In this document: positions 54,541 to 64,000 of the stretch, one piece after another | Layout: each line of letters starts with the position of its first letter | Numbering within the stretch: position 1 is the first letter of the stretch | From: Glandiceps talaboti | Lineage: Eukaryota; Hemichordata; Enteropneusta; Spengelidae | NCBI RefSeq assembly: GCF_964340395.1 | Contig: NC_135552.1 | Span: 8,866,994-8,930,993, forward strand | Direction of reading: 5' to 3' | Length of the DNA: 64,000 nt | The notes under the pieces: generated by a model | What the model was told of the DNA's origin: nothing | Seen by the model: only the letters and a program-made list of their open reading frames with translations | Database searches by the model: none | Program-made: the position numbers and the translations under genes

Positions 54541-55399
54541 GTGGGTGGATCTCTGCCTGCTAGATCAAAAGATTTACGCCCACTGCCTTGAACTAGCAAT
54601 TAGAAGTTCAAACAGACAAATTTAACTTGATACGACTACAAATCAAATGAAATTTACTTTTTTAATCTTGTTGAGTATTCTGTTTCAAAGAATTTTTACA
54701 AAAATGGCTTAGACAAAGTGACTAACAATTTGTAAAAATGATAGTTCCATCAAAGAATGAAACCTCCAAATCTTGTGCATTAGTTTCTATTTATTCACTG
54801 AACTACAAGTATAATCACTGATCTAGCATGATATACTTTGGCTATGGATATGACAAGAATGTCAAAGGCTGCCCTCTATAGGTACATCCTTCAATTCCTT
54901 TTGTTTTTACAAGGTGTCTGATGCTGAGGAAATGATTGAGAACTATGCTTTATTATGTTTAAGTCATGTCATTTATGTTGTTATACTTTATTTTACTGTT
55001 GTCTTCCAAAGGAGCTATGTAAATTTCAACAGACCTCACTCCAACCCATCCCCCCCCCCCCCCCCCCCCCCGTAGGTTTCTAAAACCTTACGCAAAAAGT
55101 CAAAACATAACAAGCCTTCTATGCTCAAACACATAGACCCCTTTCAACCAATCATAACAAGGTCCCTCATATCACATATATATCCTTAGCCAAATAAAAA
55201 GAAATATTTGATAATAATATCTATATGTCACTGCGATAAGAGTAATATAAAGTGTTGTTTATCAAGAGAAGATCACTTTTCAATGCCTACAACGTGAGAT
55301 GCTACTTTATCTAGTCAATATATAATTGACAATTTTTGAGTTTGCTAACAATTTTCATCACAGTAGATAGCACGATTACTTGTGATAATTTAAAAATAA
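54541..55399. other. Intronic; C homopolymer at 55050-55071
   Basis: A 22-base C run is the only notable item. Otherwise AT-rich. Confidence 0.65.
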
Positions 55400-55690
55400 T
55401 TATTTTTTTAATAATAATGTTAGTTTTTATAGAGCACATTCCCACACTGTGCTCAAAGTGCTTCACAACTATCCTCCCTCCAAACCACCCCCCACCCCCA
55501 CCCCCCACCTCCTGCTAAGATCTATAGTGGCACAACAGCCCTTTTAACTTCCTCAACTCCCTGGGGAGTATACAATCCATTGCAGCCTTTATAAGTGCAT
55601 AGGATTACAGCATTCACCTCTATCCTACCAGGTCCCCAATTATACAGCTGGGTTGACTAAAGCATTCAACATCTGTCCCACATCTCTTTA
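55400..55690 (+). repeat. Dispersed repeat related to a widespread invertebrate family
   Basis: Contains TTTTTATAGAGCACATTCCC, GTGCTCAAAGTGCTTCACA, a C-rich stretch, CCTACCAGGTCCCCAATTAT and ACAGCTGGGTTGACTAAAG. This order (gene-free, 'GCGCTCAAAGCGCTTTACA' then 'CCAGGTACCCATTTATACAC') is familiar from repeats scattered through several marine invertebrate genomes. The assignment is from memory of the pattern, not a search. Confidence 0.58.
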
Positions 55691-55838
55691 AGACAAACAG
55701 AACATCTTGAAGTCAAAGCTGATTTCCATGACACTTTCAACTGAGACAACCTATTTTTTTTCAAAGTGGTGAAAATAAACACAAATTCAAAGACACTCTG
55801 GTAGATTTCTCTGACTATGATATGAAGTAACTACTCAC

Positions 55839-55983
55839 CTTTCAGCTGTAGTGATAAAGGTATAATCGGTATCAATTAATAAATCTTGTACTGGGTCGGC
55901 ATCACCTTCAGACATGACAGCTGATTCGATATCTTCAGACTCGGTGACAAACGTGTTAGCATTTTCAGAGGGTTCTCCATCAT
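55839..55983 (-). CDS. PTPRN: PTPRN/IA-2-like gene, fourth visible exon (start of mature ectodomain)
   Basis: The exon is 145 bp, phase 1 in and phase 2 out, between acceptor ttctcaacag (55984) and donor GTGAGT (55838). It starts DDGEPSENANTF, continues acidic, and ends DTDYTFITTAE plus two bases of an Arg codon. The closing Tyr-x-x-Ile-x-Thr matches the YGYIVT-type first strand of the membrane-proximal SEA-like ectodomain of PTPRN/PTPRN2. The match continues directly into the next exon when the 18.4-kb intron is removed. Reading frames that ignore the splice sites here give an unrelated product and should be disregarded. Confidence 0.82.
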
Positions 55984-56367
55984 CTGTTGAGAAAACATAT
56001 CAATAGGTGACCATTTGTTGGCTGAGCTGGAGTTCAATCGTTTGCATTTAAGAAACACGAGTCACTATGACAAGGCAAGTCATAAAGTTATTTCATCTTC
56101 TCACACTTCAGATTCATTAACTGACAACACAGAACTTGTTTTGAACACACTCATACAATAGACATATTTCTTTGTCTCATGCAGGTACACACAACTTTTA
56201 TCTTGTTTCTTACACACACTTTAATATGTATTCCTACATATGGTTATATTATTCCACCTTTGTAAAAAAAATACTTTAAGTTCAAAACATTGGTGATGTA
56301 GCAGAAAATCTGCATCTTCTCTTGTGACAGGCTTTTTGGCAGTTTCAATAGTGCAATAGACATGGTT

Positions 56368-56369
<2 letters not shown>

Positions 56370-56451
<82 letters not shown>

Positions 56452-56480
56452 ATGTGTGCGTGTGTGTGTTTGTGCGTGTG
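56370..56480. repeat. Long (TG)n microsatellite
   Basis: About 38 uninterrupted TG pairs, then imperfect TGCGTG/TATG units. His-Thr and Cys-Val frames on both strands are artefacts. It lies in the intron between the third and fourth PTPRN-like exons. Confidence 0.96.
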
Positions 56481-56796
56481 TGTGCATGCATGCATGTGTG
56501 AATGAGTGTGTACATGTACATGTACATGCATGCACATGCTGTGGACTTTCAGTTACAACTGTATGGGGATGTTACATGGAGGATATTAAAAGACCGACAC
56601 AAACAAACACATGTAAGACACACACGCAAACACATACTTTATCTTGCCTGATGTAGCACAACCAAATTTGGTTTGTGCTACAAATGAGGTATAAATGAAG
56701 TTCAAGGACAATCATTTCAATAAACGATGTGCTGTCTGCTGTTGTGACACTGTGTGAACATTTTGTCAAAATTCCATTAACACTGATAATACCTAC

Positions 56797-56940
56797 CTTG
56801 TAGAGAGTTTGTCTTTGATCCCACTGTCATTGGTTCAGTTGCAACTTTCAAACTCTTCTTTTCTGGTGGTGGGTCTAACACTTCAGCAGCTAAATTTACT
56901 TCTTGCATGTCATCTCCAGCATCTCGAAAGACAGGAACTT
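56797..56940 (-). CDS. PTPRN: PTPRN/IA-2-like gene, third visible exon, with dibasic site
   Basis: The exon is 144 bp, phase 1 in and phase 1 out, between acceptor tatcaacag (56941) and donor GTAGGT (56796). It encodes 48 residues beginning VPVFRDAGDDMQEVNLAAEV and containing PPPEKKSLKVATEP. The Lys-Lys pair lies about 85 residues before the conserved mature-ectodomain motif of the 37.4-kb exon. IA-2 and phogrin are cut at dibasic sites by prohormone convertases in secretory granules, so this KK is a plausible cleavage site, though that is inference. The intron to the previous exon is only 470 bp. Confidence 0.72.
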
Positions 56941-57410
56941 CTGTTGATAAGAAAGGCAGTGAAGCTTTGTTTTCATGTACAACTGTTAAATTGTGAGGTT
57001 AGATTCTAAATACAATGACAAGGCCATGGCATGATGATGGCCATCATGGTTGTGGATATGGAAAAAAAATGTTATACTGCCCTCTAGTGTTGAGTTAATT
57101 GAATCTTACTTTGAATAATAGAAGCTTGTAGGATGTATACATGAATGTCTGTTATAACTGGGTGTTACTACAGCAGTATTTTAATACAATTAAAGTGACA
57201 AGTTTTGTCACTGAGGACACATAATACCTAGTCACTACACATGATTCAATATATCGTTTGACAGTTTGAATCATTATACATGAGTATTGTGCCTATCTAA
57301 ACAAAAAACAACAACATAAGTTCAGAAAAACAGAATTACAGACTCTACCCCTTTAAGTATATTCCCATCCTTCTCTTTCTTGCTACATCAACTTGTAACA
57401 GATAACTTAC

Positions 57411-57572
57411 CGTTTTCACGAGGTTCTCCTTCTGATATATCAGAATCGATTTCATTCAGTATGTCTTGGATTATATTCTTCAGTTCTTCAATATCTTCAT
57501 CTGACAAATCGTCCAGTATTCTGGCAGGCTGATTGAGTTGTTGTTGTTCTATAAATCTTGTGATTTGCATCT
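57411..57572 (-). CDS. PTPRN: PTPRN/IA-2-like gene, second visible exon (acidic luminal region)
   Basis: The exon is 162 bp, phase 1 in and phase 1 out. The acceptor is ttattacag at 57573; its first two bases AG join the G left by the upstream exon to make Glu. The frame then reads MQITRFIEQQQLN and continues open to a GTAAGT donor at 57410. It encodes a helical acidic stretch (DDLSDEDIEELKNIIQDIL) and ends SEGEPREN. A second AG two bases further in would put the exon in another frame; the phase match on both sides favours the first AG. It is part of the poorly conserved luminal pro-region, so it is supported by splice signals, phase and composition rather than by homology. Confidence 0.72.
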
Positions 57573-57689
57573 CTGTAATAATGTCAAGGATAGGATTTAT
57601 TAAATCTGGGTTGTTTTATTAAAACAATGTTGTACTTTTGTTTATATCTCTTCTTTTGAAAAATAAAACTCTAATCACAGACAATTAAA

Positions 57690-58065
57690 GAGACACGGTC
57701 TGTAACTTGAGAAGTTTGGGTGGTTGCTTTTTGTTCAAAGGGACACAGAGTGTGTAACTTTATGGTCTTTGCTGGTTACTTTTGTTTAAAGGGACACAAG
57801 CTGTACCTTTTATGGGTTTTGGTGGATAAAGGGACACAGCCTGTAATTTTGGGCTGTGATGGTTAAAGGGACACAGTCTGTAACTTTATGGTCTTTGGTT
57901 GTTATTTTTGTTTAAAGGGACAGAGTCTGTAACTTTGGGCTTTGGTGGTTAAAGGGACACACAAACTTTATGCGCTTTGGTGGTTAAAGGGACACAGTCT
58001 GTAACTTTGGGCTTTGGTGGTTAAAGAGACACATTCTGTAACTTTATGGACTTTGCTGGTTACTC
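57690..58065. repeat. Degenerate tandem repeat (~38- and ~60-bp units)
   Basis: Units of AAAGGGACACAGTCTGTAAC, TTTATGGTCTTTGGTGGTT with an optional TACTTTTGT insert, at least eight times. Confidence 0.88.
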
Positions 58066-59455
58066 TTGTTTCTTATATTATTCCAACTACTAAAGCATAT
58101 TTAATCATTTCTGGCAACTGACAAGACTACTCACCAGAAAACTTTATGACAAGTGTGAAAATTAAATGATATAACATTTTTTGGTTACCAATAAATTTGA
58201 AAACACAACGCTCACTTTCTAAGTCTCTTTTGAACATTTCATCACTTTGGTCACACTACTGGAGTCTCAGTTATTGACTCAGCCACTTAAAAAATATTAT
58301 TCTAATACAACCCAAAATTGTGTTATATAGTGCCACCTAGTGGTGAAAAAAAGAAAACTGAGTTTGACGTTACTTTTTTACAAACCTAGTTAACATTTTC
58401 AAGGTATTGTCAACTGTGTAATTTATCAATGGCATTTCAAAAAATCAAATAAAAGTTTTATTTAAATATTATAAATTCCTACATGTCCATTTACATAATG
58501 CATCAGATTTCTTGTAAAGAGGATAAGCAAGGACTATAGGTTTTCAGTTTGAGACCTTTTAGTTACAAGAATGACAAGTAAAATGAGCAAGGGCTGTAAA
58601 AAAGCAGAATTTCAAATCTCTCCAACTCTTTCATCCTAAACCTTTCCTAAGTCAGAACACAAGTTTTGACTTTGTACATACACAAATCAATAATATCTTA
58701 CAGTCTATCAAAACCAGCTGTTCCTCAGTAAACTACGAATTCACGTCTACAAGAAGTCAAATTTCACCAAATTGCTTGACAGCAGTCTATGGATATCTAA
58801 TACTTTACGTCTATGATTAGAAGGAGTTGACCAAGCTGTCAGACACAGTCTGTGTCTCAGAAATAAAGTCAAACTTTTATTTGACTTTGACAACCACTTT
58901 GTTCAGTTAAAAATCAAGAACAAAATATTCTACATTCTGATGATTCCAATACATCCCAACACTATAATGTGCTGTTATAATTGGTGTCTTTAATATGGTC
59001 TTACAACTGCACTGGCAAGTTTGCCTCAACTCATACTTGTGGCATATGGCCAAATAAAATAAAGTGTATTTCCGATAACTTGACCGACCCTAGTTTAACT
59101 TTAAGCAGCTGACCCTAAACATATTTACATGCAAAAAGGTAAAGTTATAACAATTTACTTCTATTTCCCTGTAGGTTGTCTTGCCAAAGTATCTTTGGCA
59201 ACTTTTTTTTTTTTAAATCACATTCCAGAGAGAAACGATGTCTTTTCAGCCTATAACAGCACAGTCTGCATATTGTGTTTGTCTACTTCTGAATCACATA
59301 ATTATCTTCATTTACTTCTTTTACACCTCATTAACTGTTATAGAAGTATTGTGACCAACAAGTATCTTGTCTTTAAAATCCTGACCTACCTACCTTATTT
59401 TCTGAAATCATGTTCTAGGAAACAAACATTTTTTTTTATATTTGCCTATTAAAGG
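58066..59455. other. Intronic, no gene seen
   Basis: A segment at 59050-59430 (TTTCCGATAACTTGACCGA and TTCTGAAATCATGTTCTAGG) resembles 61325-61620 (TTTCCGATAACCTGACTGA, TTCTGAGGCCATGTTATTGG), so a diverged dispersed repeat is likely. Confidence 0.5.
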
Positions 59456-59800
59456 CTAAAGCACACCATAGGCTTTGGTGAAGAAAGAAGTCTTCAGTTT
59501 TGTTTCGAAACAATCCTGGCTGGAGGCTTGGCAAATGTCAAGTGGCAAAGAGTGGGGAGGGAGCGACATAAGACCTCCGTAGGTGATTTGTCTGTAATTT
59601 GTTGCTGTAAGCAGATTCTTGTTTCTAGAACATAGAGTGTGACTCAGTGTGTATGGCTGGAGAAGATCACAAATGTACTCTGGAGTTAAGTCATGAAGAG
59701 CTATATACAATACTAATGTACATAGTGCATGTGTATACATGATGTACAAAATGGCCAGAATTTTGCAATTAGACAGGAGAACACGTAACCAATAGACAAA
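59456..59800 (-). pseudogene. Non-LTR retrotransposon relic, reverse-transcriptase C-terminal tail
   Basis: The minus-strand frame contains YWLRVLLSNCKIL, ALHDLTPEYICDLLQPYTLS, NLLTATNYRQITYGG and DCFETKLKTSFFTKAY. These match the usual ending of LINE reverse-transcriptase ORFs (LHWLPV..RI.FKIL, ALHDLAP.YI.DLL.PYTPSR.LRS, N.L.VPR.R..TYGDR, FK..LKT.LF..AF). The block expected between TYGDR and LPLDI (RAFSVAAPKLWN-type) is shortened and altered, and no upstream polymerase motifs are visible. It is therefore a 5'-truncated, decayed copy in the first visible PTPRN-like intron. The L2/CR1-like clade is my best guess. Confidence 0.83.
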
Positions 59801-60778
59801 TGCTCCAAACAGACAGACAGAATTCCATATCCATAGAGTAGTATACAGGTACGTGTAGTAAACTCTAGAGGTTAGTTTGGTAATTAGGCTGATAAATGTG
59901 TATAAAGCCACATTTCATTGACCATGCTTGGCACAAACCATCAATACATTATGAACACAACTCAATTCCAGCTGGATCTCCTCTGTAAAAGGCATACACT
60001 ATGTATGTGTTGGAAATCTTTTTAGTAGAATTGTTAGTTCCTTCACTAATGATTTCAACTTAAAAGTGCATTTCACAGACAATTCATTTCTCTGATAAGA
60101 ATGAATAAAAAATATAACATTCTTGCAGAATTAACAATATTGCTTTAATATGAGTGCAAAAAAATTCCTTGAAAATATAATATTTTATAACCAATTTTTT
60201 TAAATTTGGAAATTTGTGCGTAGCAAATAATGACGTCGTGTCATCATTGTGCAAAACATCAAAAAAGGGTGATATATAAGTTATACAAATGTAAATTCAG
60301 TCCTTGTTATGTTCCCTATTGACCAATTACCATGCACTGCATATAAAGTACAGACAAGATGTAATGAATAAAAAGTACAGACAAGTTTGAAATACTCCAT
60401 TTGACATGAATTATTGTGTAATAAAAGATCACAAGTAAATTGAGATATTCAAATTAAGAAGGGAGGATAATTTATATAGATAGATACTTTATTTGCCACA
60501 TTACACAGAGAGGAAATTGGATTGGATTTCTTGTGTGTATTTAAAATGGGCACGGTGGGAATAAAGGGGAATGTGAACTGTAGGAGAATAAAATAAACAG
60601 CTTGTTTCTTATATGTAACTCTTTACAAAAGTACTGAGCAGGAGGTGGATGGAGGCTATGTTTTCATCCCAGCTTGTTTGTCTGTTAAATTTGTCAGTCT
60701 GTTTGTTAGTAGGAGATCTCAATAGCTAAGGGTGGCTTTGTATGAATCATCATGGAAACATTGCCCATTGACCTGTTG
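59801..60778. other. Intronic, no gene; TAGA/TTTATTTGCC motif near 60478
   Basis: TAGATAGATACTTTATTTGCC at 60476-60498 resembles a retroelement 3' end, but no body is recognisable. Confidence 0.4.
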
Positions 60779-61085
60779 CCGGTTCCAAGATGCATTACGC
60801 GTCTCTCCACACAATACCATGTATTCTGTACGCACGGAGGGGTTTGCACGCGCTAATCAGGGGGATGGTTGTCACATGACGGCACCCTGGGTTTACCCGT
60901 AAAATCCCACTCTGTCATCGATGGCGTTCAGACTTTGTTCTATAAAATCACCCATAATTAAAGAGGTCAACATGTCTTACCATCAGGTCCTGATGAAAAT
61001 GTTATTTCAAACGTAATAAAGACAAAACAAGACTAAATCCAACAACATAAGTGACGTCCTCTCGCGCAATGCATCTTGGAACCGG
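60779..61085. mobile_element. 307-bp MITE-like element with ~23-bp terminal inverted repeats
   Basis: CCGGTTCCAAGATGCATTAC at the left end and GCAATGCATCTTGGAACCGG at the right end are inverted with one mismatch. The interior is CpG- and GC-richer than the surroundings and has no ORF. I see no clear target-site duplication. Confidence 0.82.
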
Positions 61086-61870
61086 AAAATCGACTATCTA
61101 AGGCATAAGGCAACAGCCCAACAACTGATTTTCTGTTCCCGCAATAGCATTGTGCCTCATGTTAAAATAAAACAAGAAGGTTGACTTTTTTCATGTACTG
61201 AGTGTTTTCTCTATAGTTATATACATTTAGAAGTGTACAGAGAGTCCTCAGTAATAATGTAGATTAAAGTAATTTAGGCAGGTTTATATGTGTCATTTCC
61301 TTCGCCTCTGTTTAGTAAGGCAAAATAAAAAAAATTGTGTGTTTCCGATAACCTGACTGAAATTAGTTTAAGGCCCTGACATTTTTGAAACATTTAAAAC
61401 TAAAAGATAAGAAATTCTTTGTCTTCTCCAACCTTCCTGCATGTCTGTTTTCTTTCTCCAGCGATGTCTGTACATATTTCATCAAACTATCACAGAAGGG
61501 GGGTATTCCGACCATCAATTTTGGGTTGAAGCAATATTTTTCAAAAATCAAATCATTTAAAAAGATGAAATAAAATAAATACCCTCTTTTCTGAGGCCAT
61601 GTTATTGGAAACACACAATTAAATTTTTCTGCCTCAAACATTATTAATTTTGATGGCCATACACTTATAGTATATTGACAACATTTTGTAGCAATTGATA
61701 CATGCAAAAGTGTAGGCTCTATGATTGTCGTAAGCGCAGTCACCTTCTATTAGCTATCATGTCCTTGGCAGACTAAAAGAAGATCTTATGACTGATATAC
61801 ATCTAACAATTCAGTAATTGCCTTGCTACAAAAAAACATGTCGACCTAGAGATCTCTATTCGATACTCAC

Positions 61871-62648
61871 CTTTCTCATCGATGGGTTTATCAGCGTCAT
61901 TGTTCACTCCAACATCTTCAAATTCCTCCTCCGTACCATCACCCTTATCCTCATACTTGTGAACCGTAATCTCATCTTCTAAATTATGGTTTTTCTTCCC
62001 AAGATCAGCCTCTTCATCTTGGTTTCCTAGGAAACCAAAATCATTCACTAATGCTTGTTCTCCTACTTGCTGCATTTCATTGTTGTAGAGGTCAGCTAGG
62101 TAATCTCTCATCATCTGTAGCTTGTAAATTGTATCCCAGTCTTCGCCATCATCATTCGGTTGCTCGGGGTAACTATTATGAAATGCTTTCTCATCTGTAT
62201 CATCTTGTACTTGCTTGGCTGTTTTAGGTTCATCATCCTGTTCACTTAGTAGCTTTTCCTCTTCATTGAGCAAGTCGTAATATTCTTTGAAATACCTGTT
62301 GAGGAGCTCATTTCGGCTTTGCTTTTCAATATCTTGTGTTTCTAACACCTTATCAATATACTGACGAAGTAAGTCTTCTAACACTCTTTCTTCATCGCCG
62401 TCCTCGCTATCTCCAAGTCTCACTAAAGCATCTTGAAGGAAATTGTCGGTATCAAAATTTTGCAGTTTAGAATTCTCTTTGTCAATGTCCTCAGTTTGTA
62501 CATTTTGATACTTAGTTTCTAGTTCTTGAATCTGTTCATCTGTTAGCTGAGAGGTCTCTTCTGATTGGTCCTCCTCAGTGTTATACACGGTCAATGAACT
62601 TTGGCCCAAACTTTTACGATATGGCTCAAGTATTCTCTCAAGCACAGC
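61871..62648 (-). CDS. PTPRN: PTPRN/IA-2-like gene, large acidic luminal pro-region exon
   Basis: This is an internal exon of 778 bp, the 5'-most exon seen in the window. Reading leftward it begins after a pyrimidine-rich acceptor ending cgttcag at 62649 with codons Ala-Val-Leu-Glu (phase 0). It ends at a GTGAGT donor (61870) after one base of a codon (phase 1). The frame is open for 259 codons. It is very rich in Asp, Glu and Gln, with amphipathic segments such as VLERILEPYRKSL near the start and ERVLEDLLRQYIDKVL in the middle. Vertebrate IA-2/phogrin have a long, poorly conserved acidic pro-region between the N-terminal RESP18 homology domain and the mature ectodomain, and this exon fits that place. 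It has no clear homology of its own. The assignment rests on the in-phase chain to the downstream exons at 55.9 and 37.4 kb. An apparent GTG start at 62645 is just the start of the open frame, not a true initiation codon. The signal peptide and first exons should lie beyond 64000. Confidence 0.78.
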
Positions 62649-64000
62649 CTGAACGAGAAAGAGAGAGAAATATTAAGTTTTGGAGGTTATAACTATCTGA
62701 TAAAAGAAAAATTCAAATGTTTCAGAACTTTCTGATAGATGTACAAATTGTGTGGTAGATCTTCAACAAGTTGTCGATATTTTGTTTGCTTGTATTTTCA
62801 TTTTATCATCATGTTCTAGATTTCTGTTGATATTTTTGTTACAAGTTACTGTTTTGCTTTTTGTGGTGATGTGATTTTACATGTAGCTGTGACTAATAAA
62901 TATTAATTGTAAACATTTTCCATATTTTTGCTAAGGATGAGAAATGTACCATGATATTAAGCATAAAGGGTCCGAGGAATGAGGTAACACTGATAGAGCT
63001 TCTCATACAATCTACCTTAACTTTGATAGCTGCCCTTTGTAACGTGACTGGGGAACTCAGGTAGATTTTACCTACATGAATTTACAGCCTTAGCGAAACA
63101 TTGCAGTTACAAATGTATACATCAATAAATATATTATGTGTATGGTTGAAGTGCCGCAATAACTACTGACATTGGCAGATTACAAACTTAAGACACCAAT
63201 GTGGATGCTGATCATAACATACATAATGTAGTGTTGATTGGAAATGTTGGTAACATGACTTGGGAACTGGGTATATTTTACCTTACTAACAGACCATGGT
63301 AAAAATATTGCACTTACAATTGTACATATACAGGTCCATCAGCGGATATACATTTTTTTTTTAACTCTTGCAATTTGTTATGTACAGACCATTGAGACAT
63401 GTATTGTGTAATGGTCTTTAAACAATAAATTAATATCATTATTATAATATTACGTTGCACATGTGTACATTTTGTATGGCTGACATGCTGCAATAATACA
63501 TATATATCAGTATATGTTAAAAAATAGACAGTAGAGCAGAAACTCACTGACAGTGTTTATGGTTAAATCCTTTGCAAAAAAACACAAAATGGCTAAATGA
63601 CACTCCTACTCAGCATTTAATACTATGCATATGTTTGTTTTTTGTACGATTCATTAATACTGAAATGTGCAACCAATCAACCTTGAAATGAATTGCATGG
63701 TGGCATTAAACAGATGTATTAATAGTCAGTAAATTAATGTTATTACCTAGTAACTCCCCGCATTATGCTAATACATACATTTGTAATTGTTTTGTTATAA
63801 AGAGAGAGGTCATTGAGTTAAACTGATCTAAATGCCACCGAGGTAATTTACCAGGGTTCCCCATCAAAATTAAGGTGCATGCAGGCCACTCAATTCAACG
63901 TTTCGTCTTTTTTGTAAAGTACGCTAACGATATGAAAGACTTCAAATATAATTCTGTTACATCTGTCAATGGAGCCTACATGTAGTACCTCAGTAATCTA
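62649..64000. other. Upstream intron of the PTPRN-like gene; dispersed-repeat copies
   Basis: Pieces at 62940-63090, 63235-63320 and 63820-63895 belong to the GGGGAAC..GTAAATTTTACC family of 33.7 and 35.5 kb. I found no exon encoding a signal peptide or cysteine-rich RESP18-like segment here. Confidence 0.5.

Noticed and set aside
55876-56058. 60-codon minus-strand open frame overlapping the fourth PTPRN-like exon
   Set aside because: A shadow frame running across the acceptor; the spliced phase-1 frame is the one that joins its neighbours and carries the conserved motif.
59129-59452. 107-codon hydrophobic plus-strand frame
   Set aside because: Same dispersed-repeat context as 61.3-61.6 kb; hydrophobicity comes from T-rich sequence.
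61363-61743. 126-codon minus-strand frame beside the first visible PTPRN-like exon
   Set aside because: Overlaps a dispersed repeat shared with 59.05-59.43 kb, has no acceptor joining it to the exon chain, and its composition is not coding-like.
1-64000. CRISPR arrays, operons, riboswitches, rRNA and tRNA genes
   Set aside because: The tandem repeats here lack the spacer pattern of CRISPR, the DNA is clearly eukaryotic, and I found no segment with a convincing tRNA or rRNA signature by eye.

Overview
This window is a piece of a eukaryotic nuclear genome. It is AT-rich, has no operon-like ORF packing, and carries GT-AG introns and many dispersed and tandem repeats. The gene content and repeat style suggest a bilaterian invertebrate, probably marine. 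I cannot name the species, and nothing looks prokaryotic or viral.

One gene is recognisable with good support. It lies on the minus strand and is the luminal (ectodomain) half of an IA-2/phogrin-type receptor protein tyrosine phosphatase-like protein (PTPRN/PTPRN2; the nematode relative is ida-1). Five exons chain in phase: 62648-61871 (acidic pro-region), 57572-57411, 56940-56797, 55983-55839 and 37434-37351. The last two encode the start of the conserved mature ectodomain. A sixth candidate exon (37269-37119) is phase-compatible but not confirmed by homology. The introns are about 4.3, 0.47, 0.8 and 18.4 kb. The signal peptide and RESP18-like part lie beyond 64000. I could not find the transmembrane segment or the phosphatase-like domain; they may lie below position 1 or in small exons I missed. 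Three more minus-strand exon candidates (25849-25806, 22751-22695, 3247-3082) have good splice signals and open frames but no assigned gene. The 3.2 kb one faintly resembles the last helices of a RasGEF catalytic domain.

The rest is repeats. By region: 2.1-2.55 kb, a 34-bp minisatellite; 4.8-5.4 kb, degenerate ~140-bp repeats; 9.1-9.9 kb, a long hairpin (foldback) split by a TA-flanked MITE; 13.2, 29.7, 43.4 and 50.9 kb, four copies of one foldback family; 28.5-29.6 and 46.7-47.8 kb, two inverted copies of a ~1.05-kb composite element ending in a perfect-looking long hairpin; 31.75-33.2 and 37.6-38.4 kb, ~160-180-bp degenerate tandem repeats; 41.2-41.9 kb, a ~72-bp minisatellite; 51.4-54.5 kb, a ~59-bp minisatellite split by a ~1.9-kb insertion with promoter-like and coding-like remnants; 55.4-55.7 kb, a dispersed repeat; 59.45-59.8 kb, the tail of a non-LTR retrotransposon reverse transcriptase; 60.8-61.1 kb, a second MITE-like element.

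I found no CRISPR array, rRNA, convincing tRNA or clearly new multi-gene system. The most interesting signals are the structure of the IA-2-like gene and the nested or hairpin mobile elements around it.
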